A DNA stretch of 64,000 nucleotides, from positions 44,887 to 108,886 of the forward strand of contig NZ_BPUO01000020.1 of NCBI RefSeq assembly GCF_022179805.1, given 5' to 3'. This document shows positions 16,749 to 25,735 of this stretch, piece by piece. Numbering within the stretch: position 1 is the stretch's first letter; every line of letters begins with the position of its first letter. The DNA comes from Cupriavidus pauculus. GTDB taxonomy: Bacteria; Pseudomonadota; Gammaproteobacteria; Burkholderiales; Burkholderiaceae. Below the pieces are notes generated by a model. The model was not told where the DNA came from, searched no databases, and worked only from the letters and a program-made list of their open reading frames with translations. The translations under genes were made by a program, and so were the position numbers.

Positions 16749-17765
16749 ATGCTTTATCCCTGGCAACGAGAAGACTGGCAACGGCTGGCCGCGCTGCGCG
16801 ACCGGCTGCCGCACGCGCTGCTGCTGAATGGCCAGCAAGGCATTGGCAAGCGCGACCTGGCGCTGCATTTCGCCCAGGGCCTGCTGTGTGAAGCCGCGCT
16901 GCCCGACGGCCAGCCGTGCAATACCTGCAAGGCCTGCCACTGGTTCAGCCAGGGCAACCATCCCGACTTCACCGTGGTGCGGCCCGAGGCGCTGGAAGCC
17001 GGCGCGGGCGAGGCCGACGGCGATGCCGAAGGCGGCAGCAGCAAGAAGAAGGCGCCGAGCAAGATCATCCGCATGGAGCAGGTGCGGGCGCTGATCGAAG
17101 CCGTGGGCGTGGGTACCCATCGCGCCGGGCTGCGCGTGGTGGTGGTGTATCCGCTCGATGCGTTGCAGACCGAGGGCGCCAATGCGCTGCTCAAGACTCT
17201 GGAAGAGCCGCCACCGTCGACCGTGTTCCTGCTGGTGACCGACCGCCTGGACCGCGTGCTGCCCACCATCCTGTCGCGCTGCCGCCAGTTCGCGGTGACG
17301 CGCCCCACGGGGGCCGCCGCGCTGGACTGGCTGCGCAGCCAGGGCGTGGCCGACGTCGAGGCGCAACTGGCCCTGTCGGGCGGCGCGCCGCTGACCGCGC
17401 TGCACGCCGCCGAGGCCGAGGAGCAGCCGCTGCAGCGCTGGCTGGTAGGCCAGCTTGGCGGTGGCGCGGCGTTCGATGCGCTGGCGGCGGCCGAGCAGTT
17501 GCAGAAGCTGCCGGTGCCGGCCGTGCTGGGCGTGCTGCAGCGCTGGACCTACGACCTGCTGGCGATATGTGTGGGCACGGGCGCCGTGCGCTATTTCCCG
17601 AAGGAGCAGGCCGCGCTGGGACGTTGCGCTGCCGCCACCGACGCCCATCGGCTGCAGGGGTTTGCCGCGCGGCTGGTCAACCACCGCCGCAGCGAGAACC
17701 ACCCGCTGGCCGCCCGGCTGGTGATGGAATCCGTTTTTCTCGATTACCGGCAGCTGTTTCGCTGA
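16749..17765 (+). CDS. holB: DNA polymerase III subunit delta'
   Basis: A 338-residue clamp-loader subunit. The modified P-loop GQQGIGKRDLAL is at about residues 28-39. Zinc-ligand cysteines are visible in CNTCKACHWF plus an earlier LLCEAAL cysteine, and the arginine-finger region is TILSRCRQF. A low-complexity acidic-lysine insert (about residues 83-101) interrupts the segment before IIRMEQVRAL, as in other Burkholderiales delta' proteins. Its position after tmk and before pilZ agrees with the conserved cluster. Confidence 0.93.
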   Translation: MLYPWQREDWQRLAALRDRLPHALLLNGQQGIGKRDLALHFAQGLLCEAALPDGQPCNTCKACHWFSQGNHPDFTVVRPEALEAGAGEADGDAEGGSSKKKAPSKIIRMEQVRALIEAVGVGTHRAGLRVVVVYPLDALQTEGANALLKTLEEPPPSTVFLLVTDRLDRVLPTILSRCRQFAVTRPTGAAALDWLRSQGVADVEAQLALSGGAPLTALHAAEAEEQPLQRWLVGQLGGGAAFDALAAAEQLQKLPVPAVLGVLQRWTYDLLAICVGTGAVRYFPKEQAALGRCAAATDAHRLQGFAARLVNHRRSENHPLAARLVMESVFLDYRQLFR

Positions 17766-17903
17766 GGTTCCGCGGACGTTCCGCTGAAAGCCACAGCCGG
17801 CCGCAAAAACATAGGCATCGATGGGCACACGTGGTAAAAGTCGAGCCACGCTGTTCCCATATTCAATAGCCCGCACAAAGCGGGCAAAACCCAGGGGTCG
17901 AAC

Positions 17904-18329
17904 ATGAATGCACCAGTCACGATGCCGCCGCGTCCAGCGACGGCCGCGCCCGGACAACCTGCCGCACCCGCGTCCGCCACAGGCGGCGCGCCGCAGCGTC
18001 CGAACGTGTTGTCGCTGTCGATCAAGGATCAGGCCGGGCTCTATAGCGCCTACATGCCTTTCCTGTCGCGCGGCGGTATTTTCGTGCCGTCGAACCGGCC
18101 GTTCCGGCTGGGCGAACAGGTCTTCCTGGTGCTTTCATTGCTCGATCGGCCGCAGAAGTACCAGGTGCAGGGCACCGTGGCATGGATCACCCCGGCCGGC
18201 ACGCCGCTGAAGACGCCCGGCGTGGGCGTGCATCTGCCGGACGACGACAATGGCCGCTCGCTGAAGCGCGCGGTCGAGGAGCTGCTGGGCAAGGCCATCG
18301 AATCGGGGCGGCCCACGCAGACCATCTAA
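17904..18329 (+). CDS. pilZ: PilZ domain protein, type IV pilus PilZ type
   Basis: A 141-residue protein with an alanine/proline-rich N-terminal extension (about residues 1-33), then a compact PilZ domain with FLSRGGIFVPSNRPFRLGEQ. The RxxxR c-di-GMP ligand motif is not evident before the domain, as in type IV pilus PilZ, which acts by binding PilB/FimX-type partners. It lies between holB and tatD as in many proteobacteria. A 6-bp hairpin (GCCCGC/GCGGGC, 17869-17885) lies in the leader 18 bases before the ATG, significance unknown. Confidence 0.88.
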   Translation: MNAPVTMPPRPATAAPGQPAAPASATGGAPQRPNVLSLSIKDQAGLYSAYMPFLSRGGIFVPSNRPFRLGEQVFLVLSLLDRPQKYQVQGTVAWITPAGTPLKTPGVGVHLPDDDNGRSLKRAVEELLGKAIESGRPTQTI

Positions 18330-18372
18330 CCTCACGAAAAACGCGAAGCAAGCTTCGCAAGTTATTGGTTTT

Positions 18373-18882
18373 ATGAGCAATATTGGCTTCACGGTGCGTC
18401 TGGCGACGCGCGACGACCTGCCCGGCATCGTCGAGATCTATAACAGTACGGTGGCGTCGCGCATGGTGACGGCCGATACGGAACCGGTGTCGGTGGCATC
18501 GCGCGAAGCGTGGTTCGAGGCGCACCGGCCCGAGCGCCGCCCGCTGTGGGTGTGCGATTCGGCCGATGGCCGCATGGCCGGCTGGGTGAGTTTTTCGGAT
18601 TTCTACGGCCGCCCGGCCTACGGTGCCACGGCCGAAGTCTCGATCTATCTGCACGAGGGCTTCCGTGGCCAGGGGCTGGGCCGGTTCCTGCTTGAAGAGG
18701 CAATTGCCCATGCGCCCAAGGTCGGCGTGAACACGTTGCTGGGCTTTATCTTTGGCCACAATGCGCCGAGCCTGGCGCTGTTCGAGCGCCATGGCTTCTC
18801 GCGCTGGGGTGACCTGCCGCGTGTGGCCGTGCTGGATGGCATCGAGCGCGACCTGGTCATCCTGGGCCGCCGCCTCGACTGA
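18373..18882 (+). CDS. GNAT N-acetyltransferase, phosphinothricin/MnaT-like
   Basis: A 169-residue acetyltransferase. The segment IVEIYNSTVASRMVTADTEP near residues 17-36 and the acetyl-CoA loop FRGQGLGRFLLEEAI are typical of the Pat/YncA group, which N-acetylates phosphinothricin, methionine sulfone or related amino acid analogues. It sits between pilZ and tatD, which are often direct neighbours elsewhere, so it looks like an insertion into a conserved cluster. The natural substrate is unknown. Confidence 0.87.
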   Translation: MSNIGFTVRLATRDDLPGIVEIYNSTVASRMVTADTEPVSVASREAWFEAHRPERRPLWVCDSADGRMAGWVSFSDFYGRPAYGATAEVSIYLHEGFRGQGLGRFLLEEAIAHAPKVGVNTLLGFIFGHNAPSLALFERHGFSRWGDLPRVAVLDGIERDLVILGRRLD

Positions 18883-18903
18883 GCGCGAGGTAAAAAACAC
18901 ACC

Positions 18904-19701
18904 ATGTTTGTCGACTCCCATTGCCATATCGATTTTCCGGAACTGGCGCAGCGCCTGCCCCAGTTGCTGGAAAACATGAAGAACAACCAGGTCACCCATG
19001 CGCTGTGCATCTCGGTGACGCTGGAAGATTTTCCGCGCGTGCTGGCGCTGGCCGAGCAGCACCCGAACCTCTACGCGTCGGTGGGCGTGCATCCCGACTA
19101 CGAGGAAGACGCCGAGGAACCGACGCTGGAACGCCTGGTGACGCTGTCCGCGCACCCGCGCGTGGTCGGCACCGGCGAGACCGGGCTGGACTACTACCGC
19201 CTGAACGGCCGCAGCGTGGCCGACATGGAATGGCAGCGCGAGCGTTTTCGCACCCATATCCGTGCCGCGCGCCAGACCGGCAAGCCGCTGATCATCCATA
19301 CGCGGTCGTCGGCGGACGACACGATCCGCCTGATGCGCGAGGAAAACGCGCGCGAGGCCGGCGGCGTGATGCATTGCTTCACCGAAACCTGGGACATCGC
19401 CAGGCAGGCGCTGGACGAGGGCTTTTATATCTCGTTCTCGGGCATCGTCACGTTCAAGAGCGCCGCCGACCTGCAGGAAACCGCGAAGAAGGTGCCGCTG
19501 GATCGCATGCTGATCGAAACCGATTCGCCGTACCTGGCGCCGGTGCCGTATCGCGGCAAGACCAACGAACCGGCCTGGGTGCGCCATGTGGGCGAGTTCA
19601 TCGCCCAGCTACGCGGGGTGCCAGTGGAAGCGGTTGCGGAACAGACGACCGAAAACTTCTTCCGGCTTTTCAAGCACATAGACAGGAATGCTCATGCTTG
19701 A
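18904..19701 (+). CDS. tatD: TatD family metal-dependent hydrolase
   Basis: A 265-residue TIM-barrel metallohydrolase. Metal-binding residues are visible in VDSHCHIDF (residues 3-11), GTGETGLDYYR, IIHTRSS, MHCFTETW and ETDSPYLAP. TatD proteins are 3'-5' DNA exonucleases or deoxyribonucleases linked to DNA quality control; this member follows pilZ in a conserved cluster and resembles the YcfH branch. Its 3' end overlaps the ankyrin gene's start by 8 bases. Confidence 0.92.
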   Translation: MFVDSHCHIDFPELAQRLPQLLENMKNNQVTHALCISVTLEDFPRVLALAEQHPNLYASVGVHPDYEEDAEEPTLERLVTLSAHPRVVGTGETGLDYYRLNGRSVADMEWQRERFRTHIRAARQTGKPLIIHTRSSADDTIRLMREENAREAGGVMHCFTETWDIARQALDEGFYISFSGIVTFKSAADLQETAKKVPLDRMLIETDSPYLAPVPYRGKTNEPAWVRHVGEFIAQLRGVPVEAVAEQTTENFFRLFKHIDRNAHA

Positions 19702-20437
19702 TATGAAGATTCGGCGGCTCGCCTCGGCAATGTCGCTGGTAGGCATGGTGGCCATGACCGGCTGCGCACTGGTGCAGGCCGCGCCGGCCGACGACATGCG
19801 CAAGGCCGTGGAATTCGACGACGGCAATACCGTGACGAAGCTGCTGTCCCGTGGCGTGGACCCGAACCTCGTGGACAACCGCGGCAATCCGATGCTGGTG
19901 GTGGCGCTGCGTGAGAAGTCGACCAAGGCGGCCACGGCGCTGATCAAGGCCAAGAACATCGACTTCGACAAGACCAATTCGGCCGGCGAGAACGCGCTGA
20001 TGATGGCGGCGCTGAACGGCCAGCTCGACATGATCAAGCTGATGGTCGACGGCGAGGAAGCCGAGGTCAACAAGAAGGGCTGGGCGCCGCTGCACTATGC
20101 CGCGACCAATGGCCACAACGACGTGGTCAAGTACCTGGTGGATCACGCCGCCTATATCGACGCCGAGAGCCCGAACGGCACCACGCCGCTGATGATGGCC
20201 GCGCGGGGCGGGCATATCGATACGGTCAAGCTGCTGCTGGACGAAGGTGCGGACATGCGCCTGAAGAACCAGCAGGGCATGACGGTGATCGACTTCGCGG
20301 AGCAGTACAACCAGAAGGAAATCGCCACCGGCCTGAAGTCGCGCTGGCAAAAACTCTACGGCACCGTGCCGGCCGCCGCGCCGCAGCCCAAGCCGTACGT
20401 GCCGCCCAACGGGCAGCCGCAGCCCAAGCCGTACTAA
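19694..20437 (+). CDS. Exported ankyrin-repeat protein
   Basis: About 247 residues. The N-terminus (MKIRRLASAMSLVGMVAMTG) looks like a signal peptide with a cysteine just after, possibly a lipoprotein though the lipobox (AMTGC) is imperfect. About four to five ankyrin repeats follow (for example GWAPLHYAATNGHNDVVKYL and TTPLMMAARGGHIDTVKLLL). The C-terminus repeats QPKPY twice in a proline-rich tail. The start at 19694 has AGGA seven bases upstream; ATGs at 19688 and 19703 are alternatives. It is coupled to tatD by overlap. Periplasmic protein-protein interaction is the likely role. Confidence 0.85.
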   Translation: MLDMKIRRLASAMSLVGMVAMTGCALVQAAPADDMRKAVEFDDGNTVTKLLSRGVDPNLVDNRGNPMLVVALREKSTKAATALIKAKNIDFDKTNSAGENALMMAALNGQLDMIKLMVDGEEAEVNKKGWAPLHYAATNGHNDVVKYLVDHAAYIDAESPNGTTPLMMAARGGHIDTVKLLLDEGADMRLKNQQGMTVIDFAEQYNQKEIATGLKSRWQKLYGTVPAAAPQPKPYVPPNGQPQPKPY

Positions 20438-20462
20438 GCGGCGACTGGCAGCACGGGAAACC

Positions 20463-21554
20463 TCAAGGAAACTCGCGTTCGGAGATCGTTACCGAGCGCG
20501 AGGTGCCGCCCGGCACCGCGTAGAGCTTGAAGACATTGCGGTTGGCGCTGGTGCCGGCCAGTTCCCGGACTTCGCTCAGGTCGAAGCGCTCGGAGCGGAA
20601 GATCTCGCCGGAGTCCAGGCTCTGGTAGCGCAGGTCGTAGGCGCCGGGCGAAATATTCTCCATCGTGAACGCCGACCCGCTGCGCACGAAGCTCGTGCGC
20701 ACGGGCAGCGGGGCGTTGCCATCCACGGCCACCAGCTTCAGCAGCACGTCCGAGGCGCTGCCCGAATTGTCGACCGTCAGCGTCGACAGTCCATTCCCAT
20801 TCAAGACCGGATAGCCGGGCAGGTAGCCCGAATGATCGGGCCATGGCGTGCCGCGCGGCGTCATGGATGGCCGCGCGTACTTGCGGTCGGTGCTGGCGGT
20901 GCTCGGCGCCAGCGACCGGGCCAGCGTCTGGGCGGTGCCTGTCGGGGTACTTGCCGGGGCGGTGGCTGCGGCCGGCCGGCTGCCGTCGCTGGCGGATGCC
21001 TCGCTGGTGGCCGACCAGTCGCCCAGCATGATCACGATGATGGCGCCAATCGCCGCGTAAAGGGCGAACGATCCGTACCGGGGCAGCGGAGTGGCCGGGC
21101 CGTCGGCGGCGCGGTTGCGGGTGGCGCGATCGGCGCGGGTCCGGCGCGGCTTGCGTGGGCGGGCGGGCGGCCCATCGACGTCGTCGGTATCGGTGGCCGG
21201 CGGTTCCGCCGCCTGGCGCGCGGCGGCGGCCTGGCGGGCGGCCTGCTGGCGTTGCGCGGCCTGGCGCTGCGCCTGGGCGGCCGCGGTGGCCGAGCGCTGC
21301 GCGTAAGCCTGGCGCTGCTTCTTGTCGGCTTCGCGCTTTTCCTCGGCGACGATCCACTGGTCGTGCTCTGCACGCCGCTCGGGATCGCGCAGCACGTCGT
21401 AGGCGGCATTCAGCAGCCGCATGACGCGGTTGGCTTCCTCGCTGTCGGCGTGCCGGTCGGGATGGTATTTCTGGCTCAAGGACTTGTACGCGGCCCGAAT
21501 CACTTCGGCCGGCGCGTCGCGTGAAACCTTGAGGTTGTCGTAGTGGGTGTGCAT
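20463..21554 (-). CDS. Membrane-anchored J-domain protein
   Basis: A 363-residue protein. The N-terminal J domain (about residues 4-68) has the HPD motif at 31-33 and should stimulate a DnaK-type chaperone. An alanine/glutamine-rich coiled-coil region follows (about 85-130), then a basic-proline linker, one membrane segment (YGSFALYAAIGAIIVIMLG) and a C-terminal domain probably in the periplasm with beta-strand character. This type B/C J-protein lacks the zinc-finger domain of DnaJ. The start at 21554 places the J domain at the N-terminus. It is convergent with the ankyrin gene. Confidence 0.85.
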   Translation of the reverse strand: MHTHYDNLKVSRDAPAEVIRAAYKSLSQKYHPDRHADSEEANRVMRLLNAAYDVLRDPERRAEHDQWIVAEEKREADKKQRQAYAQRSATAAAQAQRQAAQRQQAARQAAAARQAAEPPATDTDDVDGPPARPRKPRRTRADRATRNRAADGPATPLPRYGSFALYAAIGAIIVIMLGDWSATSEASASDGSRPAAATAPASTPTGTAQTLARSLAPSTASTDRKYARPSMTPRGTPWPDHSGYLPGYPVLNGNGLSTLTVDNSGSASDVLLKLVAVDGNAPLPVRTSFVRSGSAFTMENISPGAYDLRYQSLDSGEIFRSERFDLSEVRELAGTSANRNVFKLYAVPGGTSRSVTISEREFP

Positions 21555-21702
21555 CAAGCGGAAAGACGCATTGGCGGTGGTCGACAACAGATAACGGCAA
21601 TCCGCCGCCATTTTCAAGTCAAAGCGGCAACTGACTGGGCTGCGCACCCAAGTTTCATGCAAATGGGGGATCTTTGTCTGCGGGGTGGCGAACAAAGCGC
21701 CG

Positions 21703-21767
21703 GGCGGCACAGGACGTGCCGCCAGCAGGGAGGTGCCAGGAGGGAGGCGCCAGGGCCGACCTGGCGC
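21703..21767 (-). terminator. Pair of GC hairpins after the MocR gene
   Basis: Two perfect 8-bp stems with 5-base loops: GCGCCAGG/CCTGGCGC at 21747-21767, directly after the MocR stop, and GGCGGCAC/GTGCCGCC at 21703-21723. There are no T-runs in the minus-strand direction, so a terminator or RNA-stability role is only inferred. Confidence 0.4.
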
Positions 21768-21771
21768 AAGC

Positions 21772-23190
21772 TTACAACGCCGTTGCCAGTCGCGCGAGGC
21801 CCGCGCGGATGCCATCCACGCCGATGCCGCCATAGCCGAACAGGATGCCGGGCCGCACCGGATGCGCGCCATACATCGCCGTCATGCCCGTCACACCCAC
21901 GCCGGCCTGCGCGGCGCGTGCCACGACCTGGGCTTCATCCACGCCATCGGCCAGCGCTGCCGCCATATGCAGGCCGGCCGCCGACGGCAGCGGCGTCAGC
22001 CACGGCGACAGGTTGCGGTGCAGGCCGGCCAGCAGCGCCGCGCGCCGTGCCGCGTACTCCTTGTGCACCCGGCGCAGGTGCTTGCCGAAGTAGCCGTCGA
22101 GCATGAACTTGGCCAGCGCGGTCTGCGTCATTGTGCAGCTATGCCAGTCCACCACCTGCTTGGCCTTGCACAGCGCGCCGGCCAGCGGGCGGGGCGGAAT
22201 CACGTAGCCGACGCGCAGCTCCGGGAAGATCGTCTTCGAGAACGTGCCCACGTAGGCCACCACATCGGCGTTGTCCAGGCCCTTGAGCGATTCCATCGGG
22301 CGTCCCTCGAAGCGGAACTCGCCGTCGTAGTCGTCCTCGATCACCAGCGCGCCCTGGCGCTGGGCCCAGTCGAGCAACGCCAGGCGCCGTTCCAGTGCCA
22401 TCGGCATGCCCAGCGGAAACTGGTGGGCCGGCGTGACGTAGATCAGCCGGGCATTGGCCGGCAGCGCATCGACGACCAGGCCGTCGGCATCCACCGGCAC
22501 CGAGACCACGCGGGCACCCAGCGCCGCGAAGATCGCGCGGGCGCGGGGGTAGCCGGGGTTCTCCATGGCCACCACGTCGCCCGGGCGCAGCACGGCGCGG
22601 GCCAGCAGGTTGATGGCCTGCTGCGCGCCCTGGGTGATGATCACTTCCTGCCAGGAACTCACTACCGCGCGGCTGAACGACAGGTAGCGCGACACCGCCA
22701 TGCGCAGGTCCTGCTCGCCGGCGGGGTCGTGGTACACGCCACGGCCGCGCGCCTGCACGCGCAACGCGTGGTTGACGCAGCGGCGCCACTGGTCGAACGG
22801 GAACAACTGCTTGTCGATGGCGCCGCCGGCAAAGTCGAACTCCAAGGCGGGCGCGGCATGGGGGTTGGGCAGCGCATCGGGCAGCAGGTCCCAGACCGGG
22901 TTGGCCACCGGCTGCGCCGGCATGAGCGGCGGCGCGGGGGATAGCCGCGTCATCTCGTCGGCCACGAAGGTGCCGTCGCCGGTACGGGTGCGCAGGTAGC
23001 CCTCGGCAATCAGGCGCTCGAACACATCGAGCGTGGTCTTGCGCGAGACACCGAGCTGGGAGGCCAGTTCGCGCGTGGAGGGCAGCCGCTCGCCCGGCGC
23101 CAGCCGGCCCTCGACCACGCCGGCGCGTAGCTGGCGGTAGATCTGGCCGGCCAGGCCGTTGCGGCCTTCAAGGGTCAAGTGCACGTTCAT
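21772..23190 (-). CDS. MocR/PdxR-type regulator (GntR HTH fused to aminotransferase-like domain)
   Basis: A 472-residue fusion regulator. The winged-helix domain is at about residues 10-78 (LPSTRELASQLGVSRKTTLD), followed by a fold-type I aminotransferase domain. PLP-binding residues include EDDYDGEFR and the lysine at 319 in GTFSKTIFPELRVGY. Such proteins sense PLP or amino acids; PdxR activates pyridoxal biosynthesis genes, but none are visible here. It is divergent from the cbb3-like oxidase operon, and two direct repeats lie between them. The start at 23190 fits the family; the frame continues upstream to 23376 with unrelated sequence. Confidence 0.88.
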   Translation of the reverse strand: MNVHLTLEGRNGLAGQIYRQLRAGVVEGRLAPGERLPSTRELASQLGVSRKTTLDVFERLIAEGYLRTRTGDGTFVADEMTRLSPAPPLMPAQPVANPVWDLLPDALPNPHAAPALEFDFAGGAIDKQLFPFDQWRRCVNHALRVQARGRGVYHDPAGEQDLRMAVSRYLSFSRAVVSSWQEVIITQGAQQAINLLARAVLRPGDVVAMENPGYPRARAIFAALGARVVSVPVDADGLVVDALPANARLIYVTPAHQFPLGMPMALERRLALLDWAQRQGALVIEDDYDGEFRFEGRPMESLKGLDNADVVAYVGTFSKTIFPELRVGYVIPPRPLAGALCKAKQVVDWHSCTMTQTALAKFMLDGYFGKHLRRVHKEYAARRAALLAGLHRNLSPWLTPLPSAAGLHMAAALADGVDEAQVVARAAQAGVGVTGMTAMYGAHPVRPGILFGYGGIGVDGIRAGLARLATAL

Positions 23191-23532
23191 GGATGGGGGC
23201 GTCTTCCGGGCAGGTGCGCGCGTGAGGGCAGGGATCGGATTCCGGGGGTACCGGTGCTTTCGGGTGGTTCCCGCAATCGCCGGCGATGCGCTGAATTCTA
23301 GTAACCGGCCCGGCGGCTGACAGTTGTACCTAAGGATGATTGCCGCGATTTTATTTAAGTTGTATCTGAAATGCAATTTTTAGGTGGTCACCAGAAATTC
23401 CGGAAAAGTGGCTATGTGCCGCACGCCGGCTTCCGCCTTAATCTCCGCACCAAACGCACGTTCGGTCACTCGCTGGCTGCTGCGTCCAAATGTCGTTCCG
23501 CCCCCGATGCCTGTCTCGCTCGCGAGCCTGCC
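23191..23532. promoter_or_regulatory. Divergent control region with MocR-like direct repeats
   Basis: A 342-base gap between the mocR and oxidase starts. It contains two direct copies of AGTTGTAyCTrA, at 23322-23334 and 23358-23370, 36 bases apart, on the same face of the helix to within half a turn. Direct repeats are typical of MocR-family operators. The stretch 23340-23380 is AT-rich for this genome and may hold a promoter. I saw no convincing FNR box (TTGAT-N4-ATCAA). Confidence 0.5.
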
Positions 23533-25116
23533 ATGAACACCGTTGCCATCCTGCTGTCAGCCTTCCTGCTCTCCGTCTTCGCCCTTGGGGCGTTCATCTG
23601 GTGCATGCAGAAGGGCCTTTTCGATACGTCTCCAGCCGCCGCGCGGGTGATCTTCAGTGAAGCCGAAACCGGCCACCCCGAAGACCCGGCCGCCGCGCAG
23701 GCGGGCCTGGCCGATCCGTCGCGCGAGGCCGCCGACCGGTCTTCGGCGCCCGTGGTCTTCCTGTTCCTGTGCTGCGCCATGGTGTGGCTGGTGGTGGCCT
23801 CGGCCGCCGGGCTGACCGCGTCGGTCAAGCTCCACGAGCCCGACCTGTTCGCGTCGGTGCCGTGGCTGACGTTCGGCCGCATCCGCACCATCCACCTGAA
23901 CGCCGTGGCCTATGGCTGGGCGCCGATGGCAGGGCTGGGCATCGCCATCTTCATGCTGCCCCGGCTGCTCAAGACCGAACTGGTGGGCGCGCGCTGGGCG
24001 GTGCTGGGCGCGGCGCTGTGGAACGCCGGGCTGATCGCGGGCATCGGCAGCATCGGCGCCGGCATTTCCGATGGGCTGGAGTGGCTGGAAATTCCGTGGC
24101 AGGTGGACATCCTGTTCGTGATCGGCGGCGCGTTCGTCGGCTTTCCGCTGGTGCTGACGCTGGTGAACCGCAAGGTCGACCACCTCTACGTGTCGGTCTG
24201 GTACATGGGCTGCGCGCTGTTCTGGTTCCCGGTGCTGTTCCTGGTGGCCAACTTCCCCGGTCTGCATTTCGGCGTGGAGCAGGCCACCATGAACTGGTGG
24301 TTCGGCCATAACGTGCTGGGGCTGTTCTATACGCCGCTGGCGCTGGCGTCGATCTACTACTTCCTGCCCAAGGTCATTGGCCAGCCGGTGCGGTCGTACG
24401 GGTTGTCGCTGCTGGGCTTCTGGGCGCTGGCGTTCTTCTACGGCCAGGTGGGCGGGCACCACCTGGTGGGCGGGCCGGTGCCGGGCTGGCTGATCACGCT
24501 GTCGGTAGTGCAGAGCATGATGATGCTGATTCCGGTGATCGCATTCTCGATCAACCAGCACCAGACGCTGCGCGGCAACTTCCGCCGGCTGATCGATTCG
24601 CCGACGCTGCGCTTTGTCACCTTCGGCGGCATGATGTACACGCTGAGTTCGATCCAGGGGTCGTTCGAGGCGCTGCGCGTGGTCAACCGCGTGGCGCACT
24701 TCACGCACTACACCGTGGCGCATGCCCACCTGGGGCTCTACGCGTTCGTCAGCTTCGCGTTCTTTGGCGCCATCTACTTCATCGTGCCGCGCATCACGGG
24801 CCGCGAATGGCCGTACCGCTGGCTGATCTACCTGCATTTCTGGCTGGCCGTGGGCGGCATCGGCGTCTACTTCGTGAGCCTGACCATCGGCGGCTGGCTG
24901 CAGGGCCTGGCCATGCTGGACGCTGCACGCCCGTTCATGGATTCAGTGCTGCTGACCGTGCCTTACCTGAAGGCGCGCTCGCTGGGCGGCCTGATGATGC
25001 TGACCAGCCATCTGTGCTTCGCAGCCAATTTCGTCTGCGTGATCGTGGGCCTGGGGCCCAATCGCGACCGCCCGGCCATGTTCCACCAGGGCCGCAAGCC
25101 TGCACAGGGAGTTTGA
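23533..25116 (+). CDS. ccoN: cbb3-like cytochrome oxidase subunit I with CcoS-like N-terminal fusion
   Basis: A 527-residue protein in two parts. Residues 1-45 resemble CcoS, the small cbb3 assembly protein: one membrane helix, then MQKGLFDTSPAAARVIF like the F/Y-D-D...R-I-L end of CcoS. Residues 70-527 are a CcoN heme-copper oxidase core. Predicted ligands are His121 (low-spin heme), His259 in FGHN and His309/310 (CuB), and histidines 392-399 in THYTVAHAHLG (heme). It reduces oxygen at the membrane using cytochrome c. CcoN alone is usually near 470 residues, so the excess fits a fusion. The start at 23533 opens the CcoS-like helix. Confidence 0.87.
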   Translation: MNTVAILLSAFLLSVFALGAFIWCMQKGLFDTSPAAARVIFSEAETGHPEDPAAAQAGLADPSREAADRSSAPVVFLFLCCAMVWLVVASAAGLTASVKLHEPDLFASVPWLTFGRIRTIHLNAVAYGWAPMAGLGIAIFMLPRLLKTELVGARWAVLGAALWNAGLIAGIGSIGAGISDGLEWLEIPWQVDILFVIGGAFVGFPLVLTLVNRKVDHLYVSVWYMGCALFWFPVLFLVANFPGLHFGVEQATMNWWFGHNVLGLFYTPLALASIYYFLPKVIGQPVRSYGLSLLGFWALAFFYGQVGGHHLVGGPVPGWLITLSVVQSMMMLIPVIAFSINQHQTLRGNFRRLIDSPTLRFVTFGGMMYTLSSIQGSFEALRVVNRVAHFTHYTVAHAHLGLYAFVSFAFFGAIYFIVPRITGREWPYRWLIYLHFWLAVGGIGVYFVSLTIGGWLQGLAMLDAARPFMDSVLLTVPYLKARSLGGLMMLTSHLCFAANFVCVIVGLGPNRDRPAMFHQGRKPAQGV

Positions 25117-25119
25117 ACC

Positions 25120-25719
25120 GTGAACAACGAAAGCGTCCTGTTGGCGGGCGGCATGACCATGCTGGCGCTGGCGACCAGCGCGCTGGTGGTGGTGCCGTAC
25201 CTGCAACTGCACGATGTCAAGCCGACCGAGGGCGTGAAGCCCTATACGGCGGCGCAACTGCGCGGCCGCGAGGTGTATATCGCCAATGGCTGCATCTACT
25301 GCCATTCGCAGCAGCCGCGCGACAGCAGCTTTGCCCCCGACGCCAAGCGCGGCTGGGGCCGCGCGGCAGTGGCTGGCGACTACTACTACGACAAGCCGCA
25401 CCTGCTGGGCACCATGCGCACCGGCCCCGACCTGATGAACATCGGCGTGCGCCAGCCCAGCGCGGACTGGCACCTGGGCCACCTGTACCAGCCGCGTGCC
25501 TACGTGAGCGGCAGCATCATGCCCAGCTACCCGTACCTGTTCGACGTCAAGGACGCGCCCGAGCCCGGCGAGAAGGCCGTGCCGCTGCCGCCCGGCTATG
25601 CGCCGATTGGCAAGGTAGTGGTGCCCACGGGCGCTGCGCTGGACCTGGTGGCCTATCTGCAATCGCTGAACCGTACCGGGGCCGTGCTGCCCGCGCCGGA
25701 CGGCGTGGCCCAGCGCTAG
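25120..25719 (+). CDS. ccoO: cbb3-type oxidase subunit II, monoheme cytochrome c
   Basis: A 199-residue CcoO-like protein: one N-terminal membrane anchor (about residues 8-27), then a cytochrome c domain with CIYCH at 58-62. The conserved GREVYIANGC, HLLGTMRTGPDL and MPSYPYLF segments match CcoO; the methionine of IMPSYP is the likely second heme ligand. It begins with GTG, preceded by GGGAG, three bases after ccoN. It passes electrons to subunit I. Confidence 0.9.
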   Translation: MNNESVLLAGGMTMLALATSALVVVPYLQLHDVKPTEGVKPYTAAQLRGREVYIANGCIYCHSQQPRDSSFAPDAKRGWGRAAVAGDYYYDKPHLLGTMRTGPDLMNIGVRQPSADWHLGHLYQPRAYVSGSIMPSYPYLFDVKDAPEPGEKAVPLPPGYAPIGKVVVPTGAALDLVAYLQSLNRTGAVLPAPDGVAQR

Positions 25720-25735
25720 GCGGGCGGAGACCGAC

